A stretch of DNA of 64,000 nt from Paenibacillus alvei DSM 29 (GCF_000293805.1 NZ_AMBZ01000022.1:1-64000), one strand, 5' to 3'. Shown: positions 1 to 9,095, numbered from the stretch's first letter. Translations and numbers: made by a program. Notes: a model not told the origin generated them from the letters alone.

Positions 1-4
1 TGTT

Positions 5-1594
5 TTGAGTATTAAGCAATTGTCTGTGGAGAGTTACAACAAGGAAGCCATGTTGGTGGGTATCCTCTGGAACAATCCTGATATGTTCGATATTTACAAC
101 GAAGAGAAGCTTAACAAGAAGACTTTCGGGTCTGTGATATGGGCTTTTTATATGGGTATCGCAAGGAAGCTTTACAGAGATAACTATACGGTTTTTGATG
201 ATATCACAGTCCAACAGGCAGTCACAGAATTGAAGTTGAATGAGAAATATGAAAAGTACGGCGGCTACGCCATAATCGAAGAGTTGATGGAGGAAACGAA
301 GGAGTCGTCTGAAAACTTCGAAGGTTACTACGATGAAGTGAAGAAGTACGCATTACTTCGAGAGTACTACAAACTTTTTGGAGATAAGGTTATCGAACAA
401 AGAGACAACTATGATTACAGGAAGCTATCTCGAAATGAAATTTCGATGTACTGGAATGACAAGATAAATAATATCGATATTCAACACAATGAGACGAGCA
501 TCGTAGCCTATAATCTATTGGCTAACCTTGAAGATTTCATCAACAAGTTGGACATAAGTCCTGACTTGGGTATGCCATTTTATAAGGGTCGAAAGCTTAC
601 TGACATTATAAATGGTTGGGCAACAGGTACATTATCCATTATCGGAGCCTTCTCTGGTAATGGTAAGTCGTCATTCGTCATGGAGAAGCTGATTATGTCT
701 TGCATCCAAGAAGGCGAAAAGCTTGCAATCATTGCAAACGAGATGGACTTAGAGCAGTATCAGAAGATGTTGCTTATTACCATCATGGGCACAGAAATGT
801 ACGAGACGTTTAAGGATTACTTTGGCGATAGGGTTCGATTTAATCGAAAATCTATCAATAAAGGTAACTTTACATCGGAAGAGAAGATGAAACTTGAACT
901 TGCTGTTAAATGGGTTGGCGAGAAAATCGGTGACAATAACAGTTTGATTAAGTTGATCCCACTAGAAGAATATACGATGGATAACGTCGAGAAGGTTGTT
1001 AAAAAGTTCGCTCGTCGTGGATATCATCGTTGGATTGTTGATACAGCAAAGCCTTCTGAGGGTGGACGCAAAGAACGTTGGCAACAATTCGTAGAGGACT
1101 TTGACAGATTGTATAAGTTAGCACGCAAGGATGGTGGTGGTCTAAACCTTGCAATGTTCGCAACAGTTCAGCAAGCAGACAACTACGTAGGAAAGTACTG
1201 GCTTAATGAACAATGTCTTGCCGATGGAAAGAAAATTAAGAACGTTGCAGACCTTGTATGGCATTTACGTCCAGTGCATCCACAAGAATATGAAGGTGGA
1301 GCGCATGAACTTGAAGTCATCAACTGGATTCGTAAGAGTGAGGATATGTTCAATCAGGACGAAGGTGTTGATGATGATGTATCGTTCATAACGGATGATG
1401 GAACAACGCTCATGAAACAGAAGGTTACATTGAAGCAAGGCAAGGTGTATTACTTGCTATTCACCAGTAAAAATCGGCGTGGCATGACCAACCTTACTGG
1501 TCTTGATGTTTTAGTGTTGGAAGTTGATTTCAACAGCAACAGATGGAAGGAAGTAGGTTGGTGTAAGAATGTTAAGCGTGATGACTTCATGTAA
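5..1594 (+). CDS. DnaB-type replicative DNA helicase
   Basis: Phage hexameric helicase that would unwind the replication fork with the primase encoded next. The N-terminal 110 residues look like a DnaB N-terminal domain. The RecA-like core has a Walker A motif GAFSGNGKSS at about residues 214-223 and a Walker B-like WIVDT near 343. Length 529 aa is slightly above bacterial DnaB. A TTG at position 5 can serve as start, but the frame is open to the window edge, so a few residues may lie outside. The primase follows after 29 bases. In SPbeta the helicase and primase genes are also adjacent. Confidence 0.85.
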   Translation: MSIKQLSVESYNKEAMLVGILWNNPDMFDIYNEEKLNKKTFGSVIWAFYMGIARKLYRDNYTVFDDITVQQAVTELKLNEKYEKYGGYAIIEELMEETKESSENFEGYYDEVKKYALLREYYKLFGDKVIEQRDNYDYRKLSRNEISMYWNDKINNIDIQHNETSIVAYNLLANLEDFINKLDISPDLGMPFYKGRKLTDIINGWATGTLSIIGAFSGNGKSSFVMEKLIMSCIQEGEKLAIIANEMDLEQYQKMLLITIMGTEMYETFKDYFGDRVRFNRKSINKGNFTSEEKMKLELAVKWVGEKIGDNNSLIKLIPLEEYTMDNVEKVVKKFARRGYHRWIVDTAKPSEGGRKERWQQFVEDFDRLYKLARKDGGGLNLAMFATVQQADNYVGKYWLNEQCLADGKKIKNVADLVWHLRPVHPQEYEGGAHELEVINWIRKSEDMFNQDEGVDDDVSFITDDGTTLMKQKVTLKQGKVYYLLFTSKNRRGMTNLTGLDVLVLEVDFNSNRWKEVGWCKNVKRDDFM

Positions 1595-1596
1595 AA

Positions 1597-1610
1597 TGCT
1601 GAAAAAAGTA
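1597..1610 (+). repeat. Degenerate copy of the 14-base dispersed motif
   Basis: TGCTGAAAAAAGTA matches the consensus TGCYAAAGAAAGTA at 12 of 14 positions and lies exactly in the helicase-primase junction. Counted only as a probable weak copy. Confidence 0.35.
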
Positions 1611-1623
1611 TGGTGATGAAATA

Positions 1624-2712
1624 GTGAACGTAAACGACTTGCCGATAATCAAAGAAAGAATATATGAAGAAGGTTTGATAGAGCAGATTCTTGAAGCGCT
1701 AGAATGTGAATATGTCAAACCAATAGGGAACGTAAGATATGAAGCTATGTTGCCAGTTAGATTTATGAAAAGTAATAAGAGAGCTGTGCAAGTGAAAAAC
1801 ACACCCTCTTTAGGCTCTCATGTTTATAATACAGGAGTTAGTGGAGATATTTTTATTTTGGTTGGTTACATTCTTTATGGAGTAGAATCACAAGATGAGC
1901 TTTATGATTTTTTATTTCAATGTAAGGCTTTTATTTGTAATTTGTTCGGGTGGCATGAGTATATCACTCACGAGCAAGGAGACGACTTCGAAGAGATTGT
2001 TGAGAAGAAAGATTATCTAGCATTCCTAAGACCAACTCAAAAAGATAGGAAGAAGAGAAAAAGGCTTAAAGTAATGCGAGATAAAGAAAACCAAGTGTTG
2101 GACAAAAATTCTGTTTTCAGTTGGTATCGTGCGACTCCGCACGAACACTTCATCGAGGATGGAATCAGCGTCAAGACACAGCGGTTATTCGAGGTAATGT
2201 TCGATGAAACAACTATGAGGGTTGTATTTCCAATATACAACTCGCAAGGAGAGTTGGTTTCAATTAAAGGTCGATACGTTGGTACAGACGAATGGGTTCT
2301 TGACGAGATTAAGTATTTATACCTGTACAGTTTCGATAAGAGTATTGAACTATTCAACTATCATAGAGCACTACAATATATCAAAGAATCAGGTGAAGTA
2401 ATTGTCTTTGAATCCGAAAAGTCCTGCATGAAAGCATATCAATATGGTTTCAAGAATTGCGTAGCAATTTGTGGCTCTGAATTGAGTCCAGTACAGGCAC
2501 ACATGCTCATAATGCTTGGTGTTTTTATAACCTTTGCATTCGACAATGATATGGATGAAGAGCATGTAAGAAAGCAAGCGAAGCAGATAAGAACACGAAA
2601 ATGCTTCTGGATTAAAGACACCCTCGGACTTCTCGGTGAGAAGGACGCGCCTGTCGATAAGGGGAAGGTAACGTGGAAAAAACTAATAAGCGAGTGCCGA
2701 AGCGTCTTGTGA
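1624..2712 (+). CDS. DNA primase with Toprim-like core
   Basis: Likely makes RNA primers for the phage fork. No CHC2 zinc motif is obvious at the N terminus. The C-terminal half carries a Toprim-like arrangement: VIVFESEKSC near residue 260 (acidic residue followed by the S-K-C turn) and FAFDNDMDEE near 303 (DxD-type metal site). The length of 362 aa fits compact phage primases. The start is GTG at 1624, seven bases after a GGTGATGA ribosome site. The 3' end overlaps the next gene by 40 bases, so the two are probably translationally coupled. Confidence 0.75.
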   Translation: MNVNDLPIIKERIYEEGLIEQILEALECEYVKPIGNVRYEAMLPVRFMKSNKRAVQVKNTPSLGSHVYNTGVSGDIFILVGYILYGVESQDELYDFLFQCKAFICNLFGWHEYITHEQGDDFEEIVEKKDYLAFLRPTQKDRKKRKRLKVMRDKENQVLDKNSVFSWYRATPHEHFIEDGISVKTQRLFEVMFDETTMRVVFPIYNSQGELVSIKGRYVGTDEWVLDEIKYLYLYSFDKSIELFNYHRALQYIKESGEVIVFESEKSCMKAYQYGFKNCVAICGSELSPVQAHMLIMLGVFITFAFDNDMDEEHVRKQAKQIRTRKCFWIKDTLGLLGEKDAPVDKGKVTWKKLISECRSVL

Positions 2713-3329
2713 CGATTCCTGCACTTGCCATTCTGTTAGCGACTCTTGCTACTACTGGAAGTAGTCATGGTCATGAAGCAAAGGCAAAAAATGTTGAGCC
2801 ACAGTCAGTAATGTATTATAATCCTTTGATGGATAAGGCTCTGGAAGATATGAAGAAGAAGGTTGAAGAAGAGAGGAAGAGAGAAGAAGTAGTTATTGCG
2901 GCAGAGGCAAAGACAGTCGAAAACCCTTTAGTTAAACCAGTCATAAAAGAGAAGAAGAAAGAAGCTCCAAAGTCAAAGAAAGTTGATCCAGACGATGGAG
3001 ATTGGGAAACTTATAGACTTACCTACTATGGTATGGACTGTAATGGATGTAGTGGTGTCACAGCGTCAGGAATCGATGTTGGTGATGCTACAGAATACGA
3101 TGGATATAAAGTTCTATCCGTTGACCCGAAGAAAATCCCACTTGGATCAATTGTTAGAATCAATGATGGAGATAGCACATTTGAAGCAATCGCTATTGAT
3201 ACTGGCGGTGCGATCAAGGGAAACAAGCTTGATCTGCTTGTCGGTAGCGAGAAAGAGTCATATAAATATGGTGTTAAGAAAATTAAGTTAAAGGTTGTGA
3301 GAGAAGGATGGCAAGGAAAAAGAAAGTAG
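2673..3329 (+). CDS. Exported 3D-domain protein (cell-wall lytic type)
   Basis: GTG start at 2673, inside the primase gene, preceded by AGGGGAAGG. An N-terminal signal or anchor (about residues 10-30) is followed by a Lys/Glu-rich linker (about 55-105) and a C-terminal 3D domain, shown by TASGIDVG, DPKKIPLGS and the Asp-rich IDTGGAIKGNKLDL. 3D domains resemble the MltA lytic transglycosylase fold and usually act on peptidoglycan. SPbeta carries a 3D protein (YorM) in its replication cluster, so the position is not unique. The role in the phage cycle is unknown. Confidence 0.75.
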   Translation: MEKTNKRVPKRLVTIPALAILLATLATTGSSHGHEAKAKNVEPQSVMYYNPLMDKALEDMKKKVEEERKREEVVIAAEAKTVENPLVKPVIKEKKKEAPKSKKVDPDDGDWETYRLTYYGMDCNGCSGVTASGIDVGDATEYDGYKVLSVDPKKIPLGSIVRINDGDSTFEAIAIDTGGAIKGNKLDLLVGSEKESYKYGVKKIKLKVVREGWQGKRK

Positions 3330-3553
3330 AAAATGAACCAAGTCAGGCAGAGACAGTAGTTGCTTTTCTAAAAAGATGCTTTAAAGATGGAGAAGTAATG
3401 TGCATTCATCCTATTTTCAATGAGACGTATACAATCAATGGTGTGGAGTATAAGTTCACAGAATCCGTCTTAAAAGATATGCTGGATAGCGGAAAGGTAC
3501 GAGTAACATCTCGTTCAGATAAAGAGGTAAATATTATGGGAGTAATCTCATAA
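3308..3553 (+). CDS. Hypothetical protein, 81 aa
   Basis: Basic N terminus (MARKKKVENE), no recognised domain. It overlaps the end of the 3D-domain gene by 22 bases and uses AGAGAAGG as ribosome site. It ends before a strong promoter, so it is probably the last gene of the helicase-primase transcript. Confidence 0.6.
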   Translation: MARKKKVENEPSQAETVVAFLKRCFKDGEVMCIHPIFNETYTINGVEYKFTESVLKDMLDSGKVRVTSRSDKEVNIMGVIS

Positions 3554-3561
3554 TTCTCTCC

Positions 3562-3590
3562 TTTACACATGCCATAGAAAGTACTATAAT
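3562..3590 (+). promoter_or_regulatory. Sigma-A-like promoter with 14-base motif in spacer
   Basis: TTTACA (3562-3567), 17-base spacer, TATAAT (3585-3590). The spacer holds TGCCATAGAAAGTA (3570-3583), one of the dispersed repeats. It would drive recJ and the ribonucleotide reductase genes. Confidence 0.75.
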
Positions 3591-3605
3591 AATGGAGTTG
3601 ATTGA

Positions 3606-4538
3606 ATGGCAAATTGGACTAAGAGAAACAAAATCAAGGTCAAAGATGATTTGTTATTGATTGAGAAGTTGGCGATGGTTAGAGGGATCAAGAATCTCGA
3701 AGAGTGGATGAATCCTCCTTCAAGTTTTGTGAACAGTCCTTATAGTCTCTTGAATATGGATACGGCAGTCGAGATGATCCTTAAAGCTATTCACAAGCAG
3801 ATGAAAATTTGCATTGTTGCAGACATTGATACCGATGGCGTTTGCTCTACAGGGATTATGTACAATTATCTTCGCGAACTAACTCAAAACGTTGTCTACA
3901 TTCATGCACAGCGCAGTCAAGGTCATGGTCTGGAAACGGTTCTCGACAAAATTGAAGATGATGTTGACTTGGTTATCATTGTTGACTCATCATCAAACTC
4001 TGTTGAAGCTTGCAAGGAGCTTCATGATAAGGGTCTGCCAATAGTAATCATTGACCATCATGAGGTCGATAGAGAGAATCCATATGCTACAATTGTCAAC
4101 TGTCAGTTGGGCGACTATCCAAACAAACATTTGTCTGGTAGCGCGATGTGCTATAAGGTGTGTCAGGTTATTGATGAATATCTAAGCATTGAGCTAGCTG
4201 ATGACTTCCGCGATCTATCTGCAATCGGAATCGTTGCGGACATGATGGATGTTAGAAATATGGAGAATCGATATCTTATCTATAACGGAATCAATAATAT
4301 TAACAATCTTGGCATTAAAGAGATTTTAAAGCAAAGTAAAATCGACTTTAGTGAGGGGATTAATTCGACGAATATAAGTTTTAAGATTGCTCCAATCATC
4401 GGTGCATGTTCTCGTTTCGATAAAATTGAGTTAGCTCTTGAGCTGGTTACGTGCGACGACGAAGTTCGTGTGAAAGAACTGGTCAAAGAGATGATTTCAA
4501 TGAATGAAGAACGAAAGGCAAATCAAAAAATATGTTGA
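3606..4538 (+). CDS. recJ: RecJ-like ssDNA exonuclease, DHH (N-terminal) part
   Basis: Carries the DHH phosphoesterase core: ADIDTDGV near residues 73-80 (motif I, normally DxDxDG) and IDHHEVD near 149-155 (motif III). RecJ degrades 5' ssDNA ends with Mn2+. The frame stops at 4538 in what is normally the helix linking DHH to DHHA1. The DHHA1 half continues in the +1 frame (4504-5295). Dropping one A from the A6 run at about 4527-4532 joins both parts into a 562-codon gene, the normal RecJ length. Either an indel, a +1 frameshift, or a genuine two-subunit RecJ. Confidence 0.8.
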   Translation: MANWTKRNKIKVKDDLLLIEKLAMVRGIKNLEEWMNPPSSFVNSPYSLLNMDTAVEMILKAIHKQMKICIVADIDTDGVCSTGIMYNYLRELTQNVVYIHAQRSQGHGLETVLDKIEDDVDLVIIVDSSSNSVEACKELHDKGLPIVIIDHHEVDRENPYATIVNCQLGDYPNKHLSGSAMCYKVCQVIDEYLSIELADDFRDLSAIGIVADMMDVRNMENRYLIYNGINNINNLGIKEILKQSKIDFSEGINSTNISFKIAPIIGACSRFDKIELALELVTCDDEVRVKELVKEMISMNEERKANQKIC

Positions 4539-5295
4539 AAATGCCATAGAAAGTATAGACGATTCTAACAATATCATTATCTATGTTGACAACAATATTG
4601 ACTCTGGCTTTCGTGGATTGATTGCAACTGAGTTTGTTGAACGCTTTAGCAAACCTGTTCTTGTCTTAGCGGAGTTTAAGGATGATGAAGGAAATGTTAT
4701 TGAATATAAAGGTAGTGCGAGAAGTGTTGGAGTACTTCCGTTGAAATCTATGTGCGAAAGTACAGAATTATTTAAGCTTACTCAGGGGCACGAAGGAGCA
4801 TTTGGTGTAGGATTTACTGTTGAAAACCTACAAGCGATAATTTCCTACTTCAATGACACTTTAGATAGTACAGACCTCCAGAAGAGTATCGTATATGACT
4901 TGGAATTGGAAGCTAGTGACATTGAAGAGATGGACATTAAACAGGTGGAGAAGTTTTCTAAGATTGTTGGACAGGGATTCAAAGAGCCAAAATTCTTAGT
5001 AAAAGGCTTGATTGTAGAAGAAGAGGAAACAAAGAAGCTTGGCAAGTATGTACGAGCTGTCATGGGAAGTAACAACGATACAGTTAAGATCCCATGTGAA
5101 GATGGATTTGCTCTGATGAAATTCCGCACACAGGATACCTACGCAGAGGATATTGAAGCTCACTTCTATGGTAATTTCGCAACCGAGATTGACGCAATCG
5201 GAAGTCTTAACTTAAATCGATTCTATCATGGTGGTCATAAGCGGTGGATTACAACGAAACAAGTCTTCCTCGAAGACTATCGTATCGCTGATTAA
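4504..5295 (+). CDS. recJ: RecJ-like exonuclease, DHHA1/OB (C-terminal) part
   Basis: Begins with the DHHA1 signature region (GFRGLIATEFVERFSKPVLV near residues 37-56, then KGSARSV), followed by an OB-like C-terminal domain. It lacks its own convincing ribosome site: the ATG at 4504 lies inside the first half and has only a weak GAGATG upstream. This favours reading both halves as one protein. A copy of the 14-base motif sits just inside this frame. It ends two bases into the nrdI start region, so nrdI is coupled. Confidence 0.75.
   Translation: MKNERQIKKYVENAIESIDDSNNIIIYVDNNIDSGFRGLIATEFVERFSKPVLVLAEFKDDEGNVIEYKGSARSVGVLPLKSMCESTELFKLTQGHEGAFGVGFTVENLQAIISYFNDTLDSTDLQKSIVYDLELEASDIEEMDIKQVEKFSKIVGQGFKEPKFLVKGLIVEEEETKKLGKYVRAVMGSNNDTVKIPCEDGFALMKFRTQDTYAEDIEAHFYGNFATEIDAIGSLNLNRFYHGGHKRWITTKQVFLEDYRIAD
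4542..4555 (+). repeat. 14-base dispersed motif copy inside recJ
   Basis: TGCCATAGAAAGTA, 13/14 match, 10-20 bases downstream of the point where the recJ frame breaks. Encodes A-I-E-S. Confidence 0.6.
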
Positions 5296-5669
5296 TGCTT
5301 ATCGTTTATGCGTCTAAGACAGGGCAAGTTCAGCGTTTTGTAGATCGCCTTAATATGAAAGCTATCAAAATCGACGATACCATTGGTATCGTCGATGAGC
5401 CTTTCGTGCTGATTACTTATACAACTGGATTTGGTGAAGTTCCAGCGGAAGTATCGGAATTTCTCAGACACAACAAGAAGAATCTTGTAGCTGTCTGTGC
5501 CAGCGGGAATCGGAATTGGAAAGAGAATTTTGCAAGAGCCGCGAATAAAATTTCTTACCTGTACAATGTTCCCATCCTTCTCAAATTCGAGTTACAAGGA
5601 GACGATACAGACACAGAGAATTTCAAGGAAAGGGTGCATAAATTAAATGAAGTATATCGAGCTAAATAA
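5295..5669 (+). CDS. nrdI: NrdI flavodoxin-like protein
   Basis: Flavoprotein that delivers oxidant for assembling the dimanganese-tyrosyl cofactor of NrdF. Flavodoxin-like features: YASKTGQVQRF at the N terminus (phosphate loop for FMN), TYTTGFGEVP, and CASGNRNWKENF, the typical NrdI segment. 124 aa is normal. It overlaps recJ by one base and nrdE by 23 bases, fitting the classic nrdI-nrdE-nrdF order. A perfect 12-bp inverted repeat lies inside the gene (5370-5396). Confidence 0.88.
   Translation: MLIVYASKTGQVQRFVDRLNMKAIKIDDTIGIVDEPFVLITYTTGFGEVPAEVSEFLRHNKKNLVAVCASGNRNWKENFARAANKISYLYNVPILLKFELQGDDTDTENFKERVHKLNEVYRAK
5370..5396 (+). repeat. Perfect 12-bp inverted repeat inside nrdI
   Basis: ATCGACGATACC, three-base loop, then its exact reverse complement. 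In mRNA this is a very stable hairpin within coding sequence (I-D-D-T-I-G-I-V-D). Confidence 0.7.
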
Positions 5670-7743
5670 TAAGATGGCAAACCAATTTAAGGAGAACTTT
5701 GACTTTGAAGCATTGCTTCTTGACAAGATTGCAGTCGAAGAGTTTCTTAAAGAGGTGGAAAGCAAGTCTGTAAAATTCGCATCACTGAAAGAACGCATGG
5801 AGTTCCTTATCCATAACAGCTACTACATCGATTTCTACGAAATGTATAGCTATGAGCAAATCGAAGAGATTCATGATTTCTGCTATAGCTTCAACTTCGA
5901 GTTCCAATCCTTTATGGCAGTAAGTAAATTCTATCAAGATTATGCTCTGAAAAGTGACAATGGTCTTAACTGGTTAGAGAGTTATGAAGATCGTGTAGCG
6001 ATTGTGGCTCTGTTCTTGGGTAACGGTGACTTCAAGAAGGCTAAACGAATCTGTCACGATATGATGTTGCAGAATCTACAACCAGCAACACCAACATTCA
6101 AGAATGCAGGACTTGTACGTGCAGGAGAGCTGGTTAGTTGCTTCTTGCTGTCACTCGATGATTCACTTAATTCTATCGCATACAACGCTAATTCTTCTAT
6201 GCAATTGTCTAAGATCGGTGGCGGTGTAGCTACAAACTTCACTCGCTTGCGCGGTCGTAACGAAGAAATTAAAGGCATAGATAATTGCGCTTCTGGTATT
6301 GTTCCAGTATTGAAGATTTGGGAAGATATTTTCTCATATGTTGACCAATTAGGACAACGCAAGGGTGCAGGGGCAGGGTATTATCACATCATGGGATGGG
6401 ATATTGAAGAGTTTCTTTCAACGAAGAAGATCAATGCCGATGAGAAAGCACGTCTTCAATCCCTTTCGATTGGCGTTATTGTTCCAGACGTATTCATGAA
6501 GAAGGCTTGGAAGGGCGAAGACTATTATGTATTTGCTCCGTACACAGTCTACAAGACATTCGGAATCCATCTGGACGATATGGATATGAATAAGTGGTAT
6601 GACAAGCTTGTTGCTTCTAACACAGTCAAGAAGAGAAAGATTAACGCACGTAAGATGCTGGACTTGATTGCAGAACTGCAAATGGAATCTGGATATCCTT
6701 ACATCATGTATGTTGACAATGCAAACAAGGTTCATGCTTTGAGACACATTGGCTCCATTAAGCAATCGAATCTCTGTACGGAAATCATGCAATTGCAGGA
6801 AGTGTCATATATTGACGATCCGAATGACTCCAACAGATTGAACGAATATAAGCGTGATATTTCTTGCAATCTTTCATCTGGTAATATCGTAAATATGATG
6901 AAAACAAATCGAATCAAGGAAACTTCGTATTCAGCAATGGATGGTCTAACGACTGTAGCGAAGTTGACTAATATTTCTCAGGTTCCTTCGGTTGCTCTGG
7001 CTAACGACACGATGAATAGTGTTGGATTCGGTGCAATGAACCTTCATGGATTCTTTGCGAAAAATCAGATTGACTATGAATCTGATGAAGCAAAAGACTT
7101 CGTAAACGTATTTTTCATGATGGTCAACTACTACACAATCGAGCGGTCGATGCAGATTGCACTCGAAGAAGGGAAGACATTCCAAGACTTCGAGAAGTCC
7201 GATTATGCCGATGGTTCTTACTTTAAGAGGTACATCGAGAAAGATTACCTTCCTAAATTTGAGAAGATCGCGAAACTGTTTGAAGGAATGCATATTCCTA
7301 CGAGAGAAGACTGGAAAGGTCTTATGAATGCAGTAATGAAGAATGGTATGTATCACAGCTACCGATTGGCTATTGCTCCAACTCAATCTATTTCTTATGT
7401 GCAAAATGCAACACCAAGTATTTCACCAATTGTAAATGTGATTGAGTCTCGTATGTATGGGAAATCAAATACATACTACCCAATGCCATTCCTGTCTATG
7501 GATACTTATTTCTACTATAAGTCTGCATATGAGACTGACATGTACAAGATGATTGACCTGATAGCTGTCATGCAGGAGCACGTAGACCAAGGAATTTCTA
7601 CTATCCTGTACGTAACGAGCAACACACCGTCTAACGAACTGGCAAGTATGTATGCATACGCATGGGCGAAGGGTCTAAAATCGTTGTACTACACTCGAAC
7701 CAAGACATTAAAGATTGATGAATGCGAGTCCTGCGCTGTTTAA
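5647..7743 (+). CDS. nrdE: Class Ib ribonucleoside-diphosphate reductase, alpha subunit
   Basis: Large catalytic subunit reducing NDPs to dNDPs. 698 aa is the usual NrdE size without inteins or introns. Visible signatures: ELVSCFLLSLDDS (first active-site Cys), the glycine-rich KIGGGVATN, SNLCTEIM and SCNLSSGN with the catalytic Asn-x-Cys-x-Glu segment, paired tyrosines near TYYPMPF, and a C-terminal CESC pair that takes electrons from the thioredoxin-like NrdH partner. It lies directly after nrdI and before nrdF. Confidence 0.92.
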   Translation: MKYIELNNKMANQFKENFDFEALLLDKIAVEEFLKEVESKSVKFASLKERMEFLIHNSYYIDFYEMYSYEQIEEIHDFCYSFNFEFQSFMAVSKFYQDYALKSDNGLNWLESYEDRVAIVALFLGNGDFKKAKRICHDMMLQNLQPATPTFKNAGLVRAGELVSCFLLSLDDSLNSIAYNANSSMQLSKIGGGVATNFTRLRGRNEEIKGIDNCASGIVPVLKIWEDIFSYVDQLGQRKGAGAGYYHIMGWDIEEFLSTKKINADEKARLQSLSIGVIVPDVFMKKAWKGEDYYVFAPYTVYKTFGIHLDDMDMNKWYDKLVASNTVKKRKINARKMLDLIAELQMESGYPYIMYVDNANKVHALRHIGSIKQSNLCTEIMQLQEVSYIDDPNDSNRLNEYKRDISCNLSSGNIVNMMKTNRIKETSYSAMDGLTTVAKLTNISQVPSVALANDTMNSVGFGAMNLHGFFAKNQIDYESDEAKDFVNVFFMMVNYYTIERSMQIALEEGKTFQDFEKSDYADGSYFKRYIEKDYLPKFEKIAKLFEGMHIPTREDWKGLMNAVMKNGMYHSYRLAIAPTQSISYVQNATPSISPIVNVIESRMYGKSNTYYPMPFLSMDTYFYYKSAYETDMYKMIDLIAVMQEHVDQGISTILYVTSNTPSNELASMYAYAWAKGLKSLYYTRTKTLKIDECESCAV

Positions 7744-7749
7744 TCAATA

Positions 7750-7763
7750 TGCCAAAGAAAGTA
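7750..7763 (+). repeat. 14-base dispersed motif copy between nrdE and nrdF
   Basis: TGCCAAAGAAAGTA, perfect match, in the 64-base gap. It is followed by TATAGG and a small dyad GAAAGTT-A-AACTTTC at 7767-7781. No good -35 box precedes it. Confidence 0.75.
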
Positions 7764-7807
7764 TAGGAAAGTTAAACTTTCTCTAATATCAATTAGGAGG
7801 TAATAGA

Positions 7808-8815
7808 ATGGCAAGAAAGGCTGTAAACTGGAACGAATTGACAAAGGATAGTGTGGGGCTTAGATTTTGGAATCAGAACGTTCAACAGTTCTGGCTACCA
7901 GAAGAGTACCATCCAAACAATGATAAGGCGACATGGGACTTGTTGTCTAAGCAACAGAAAGATGCATATAAGAAAGCTTTGATTAAGCTTACACATCTCG
8001 ATACCGAACAGTTCGGTCAGGGTATGCCATTGTTGGTACTTCATACAAAGAATCAGCACATTGCTTCCGTATTCTCATTTATGCAGATGATGGAAGCTGT
8101 ACATGCCAAGTCTTACTCGAACATCTTCCAGTCTCTTATCACTGATAAGAACGAAGAAAGAGAGCTGTTCGCATGGCAGGAAGACAATCAATATCTGCAA
8201 CGTATCGCTGAAATTATCGTCGACAGATATCACAAACTGTTTAATATGGAGCCAAGCAAAAAGGATTTGTATATGGCTATGGTCGCTTCTGTATTGCTTG
8301 AATCGTTCCTATTCTATTCTGGATTCTTCTATCCGCTTTATCTGGCTGTAGGGCAACAAAAAATGATTCATTCCGCTGAAATCATTTGGGCTATTATTCG
8401 TGACGAATCCATTCATGGTGTGCTTGTTGGTCTTGAAGCACAGAATGTTTTCAATGAATTAACACCAGAAGAAAAAGCAGAAGTGGATGCAGACGTTCGT
8501 GAACTGCTTATTGAATTGTTCAATAATGAAGTCGAGTTCACCAAAGAGGTATATGAGCAAGTTGGATTAGTTGATGAGGTTGTTGAGTTCGTTAAATATA
8601 ACGCGAACAAGGCTCTAGCTAATCTTGGCATTGCACCTTACTTCGAGAATGTATCTGTTAATCCAATCATTCTGAATGGCATCGATACAGAGACAAAGAA
8701 CCATGACTTCTTTAGCACTAAGGGTAATGGTTATGTTCGTTCGATCAATTTGGTTCCTATCGGAGATAACGACTTTGCAAAACTCGAAACTATGCTTGGA
8801 AAATCTATTATTTAA
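7808..8815 (+). CDS. nrdF: Class Ib ribonucleotide reductase, beta subunit
   Basis: Radical-generating subunit. Metal ligands are visible in order: Asp in HLDTEQ, Glu/His in EAVHAKSYSNIF (with the radical Tyr after AKS), Glu in LLESFLFYSGF, Glu/His in RDESIHG. 335 aa fits NrdF. Start ATG 7808 follows TTAGGAGG. It probably uses NrdI from the same operon for Mn2-tyrosyl assembly. Confidence 0.92.
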   Translation: MARKAVNWNELTKDSVGLRFWNQNVQQFWLPEEYHPNNDKATWDLLSKQQKDAYKKALIKLTHLDTEQFGQGMPLLVLHTKNQHIASVFSFMQMMEAVHAKSYSNIFQSLITDKNEERELFAWQEDNQYLQRIAEIIVDRYHKLFNMEPSKKDLYMAMVASVLLESFLFYSGFFYPLYLAVGQQKMIHSAEIIWAIIRDESIHGVLVGLEAQNVFNELTPEEKAEVDADVRELLIELFNNEVEFTKEVYEQVGLVDEVVEFVKYNANKALANLGIAPYFENVSVNPIILNGIDTETKNHDFFSTKGNGYVRSINLVPIGDNDFAKLETMLGKSII

Positions 8816-8832
8816 TTGGAGGATGATTTTTA

Positions 8833-9087
8833 ATGAAGATCGTTAAGTTTGTACAACCAGCTTGTGTTCAATGTCGTATGGTGGATGGTCTGTTGAGCCA
8901 TCTTGGACTACAAGTAGATGAGGCATTGGATATCGCTATTGACGATAAAGCTTATGAATTTGCAGTAAGTCATGGTGTTCAGAGTACACCAACATTGATG
9001 TTGTTTGATGATGAAGGTAATGTTGTTGATCGCGTATCTGGCACGAATCAAGAAGCAATCAAAGCATTGTTCGCAAAGAAGAACTAA
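8833..9087 (+). CDS. Thioredoxin-like redox protein (NrdH role)
   Basis: 84-residue thioredoxin-fold protein with redox pair CVQC at residues 12-15, the cis-Pro segment STPTLMLF and a DRVSG end. Directly after nrdF with a TTGGAGG site, so it is the likely electron donor to NrdE. SPbeta also keeps a small thioredoxin with its nrd genes. Confidence 0.82.
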   Translation: MKIVKFVQPACVQCRMVDGLLSHLGLQVDEALDIAIDDKAYEFAVSHGVQSTPTLMLFDDEGNVVDRVSGTNQEAIKALFAKKN

Positions 9088-9095
9088 ATAGACGA

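Noticed and set aside
6946-7404. Long minus-strand open frame inside nrdE
   Set aside because: Shadow of the conserved nrdE coding frame, no ribosome site or family features.
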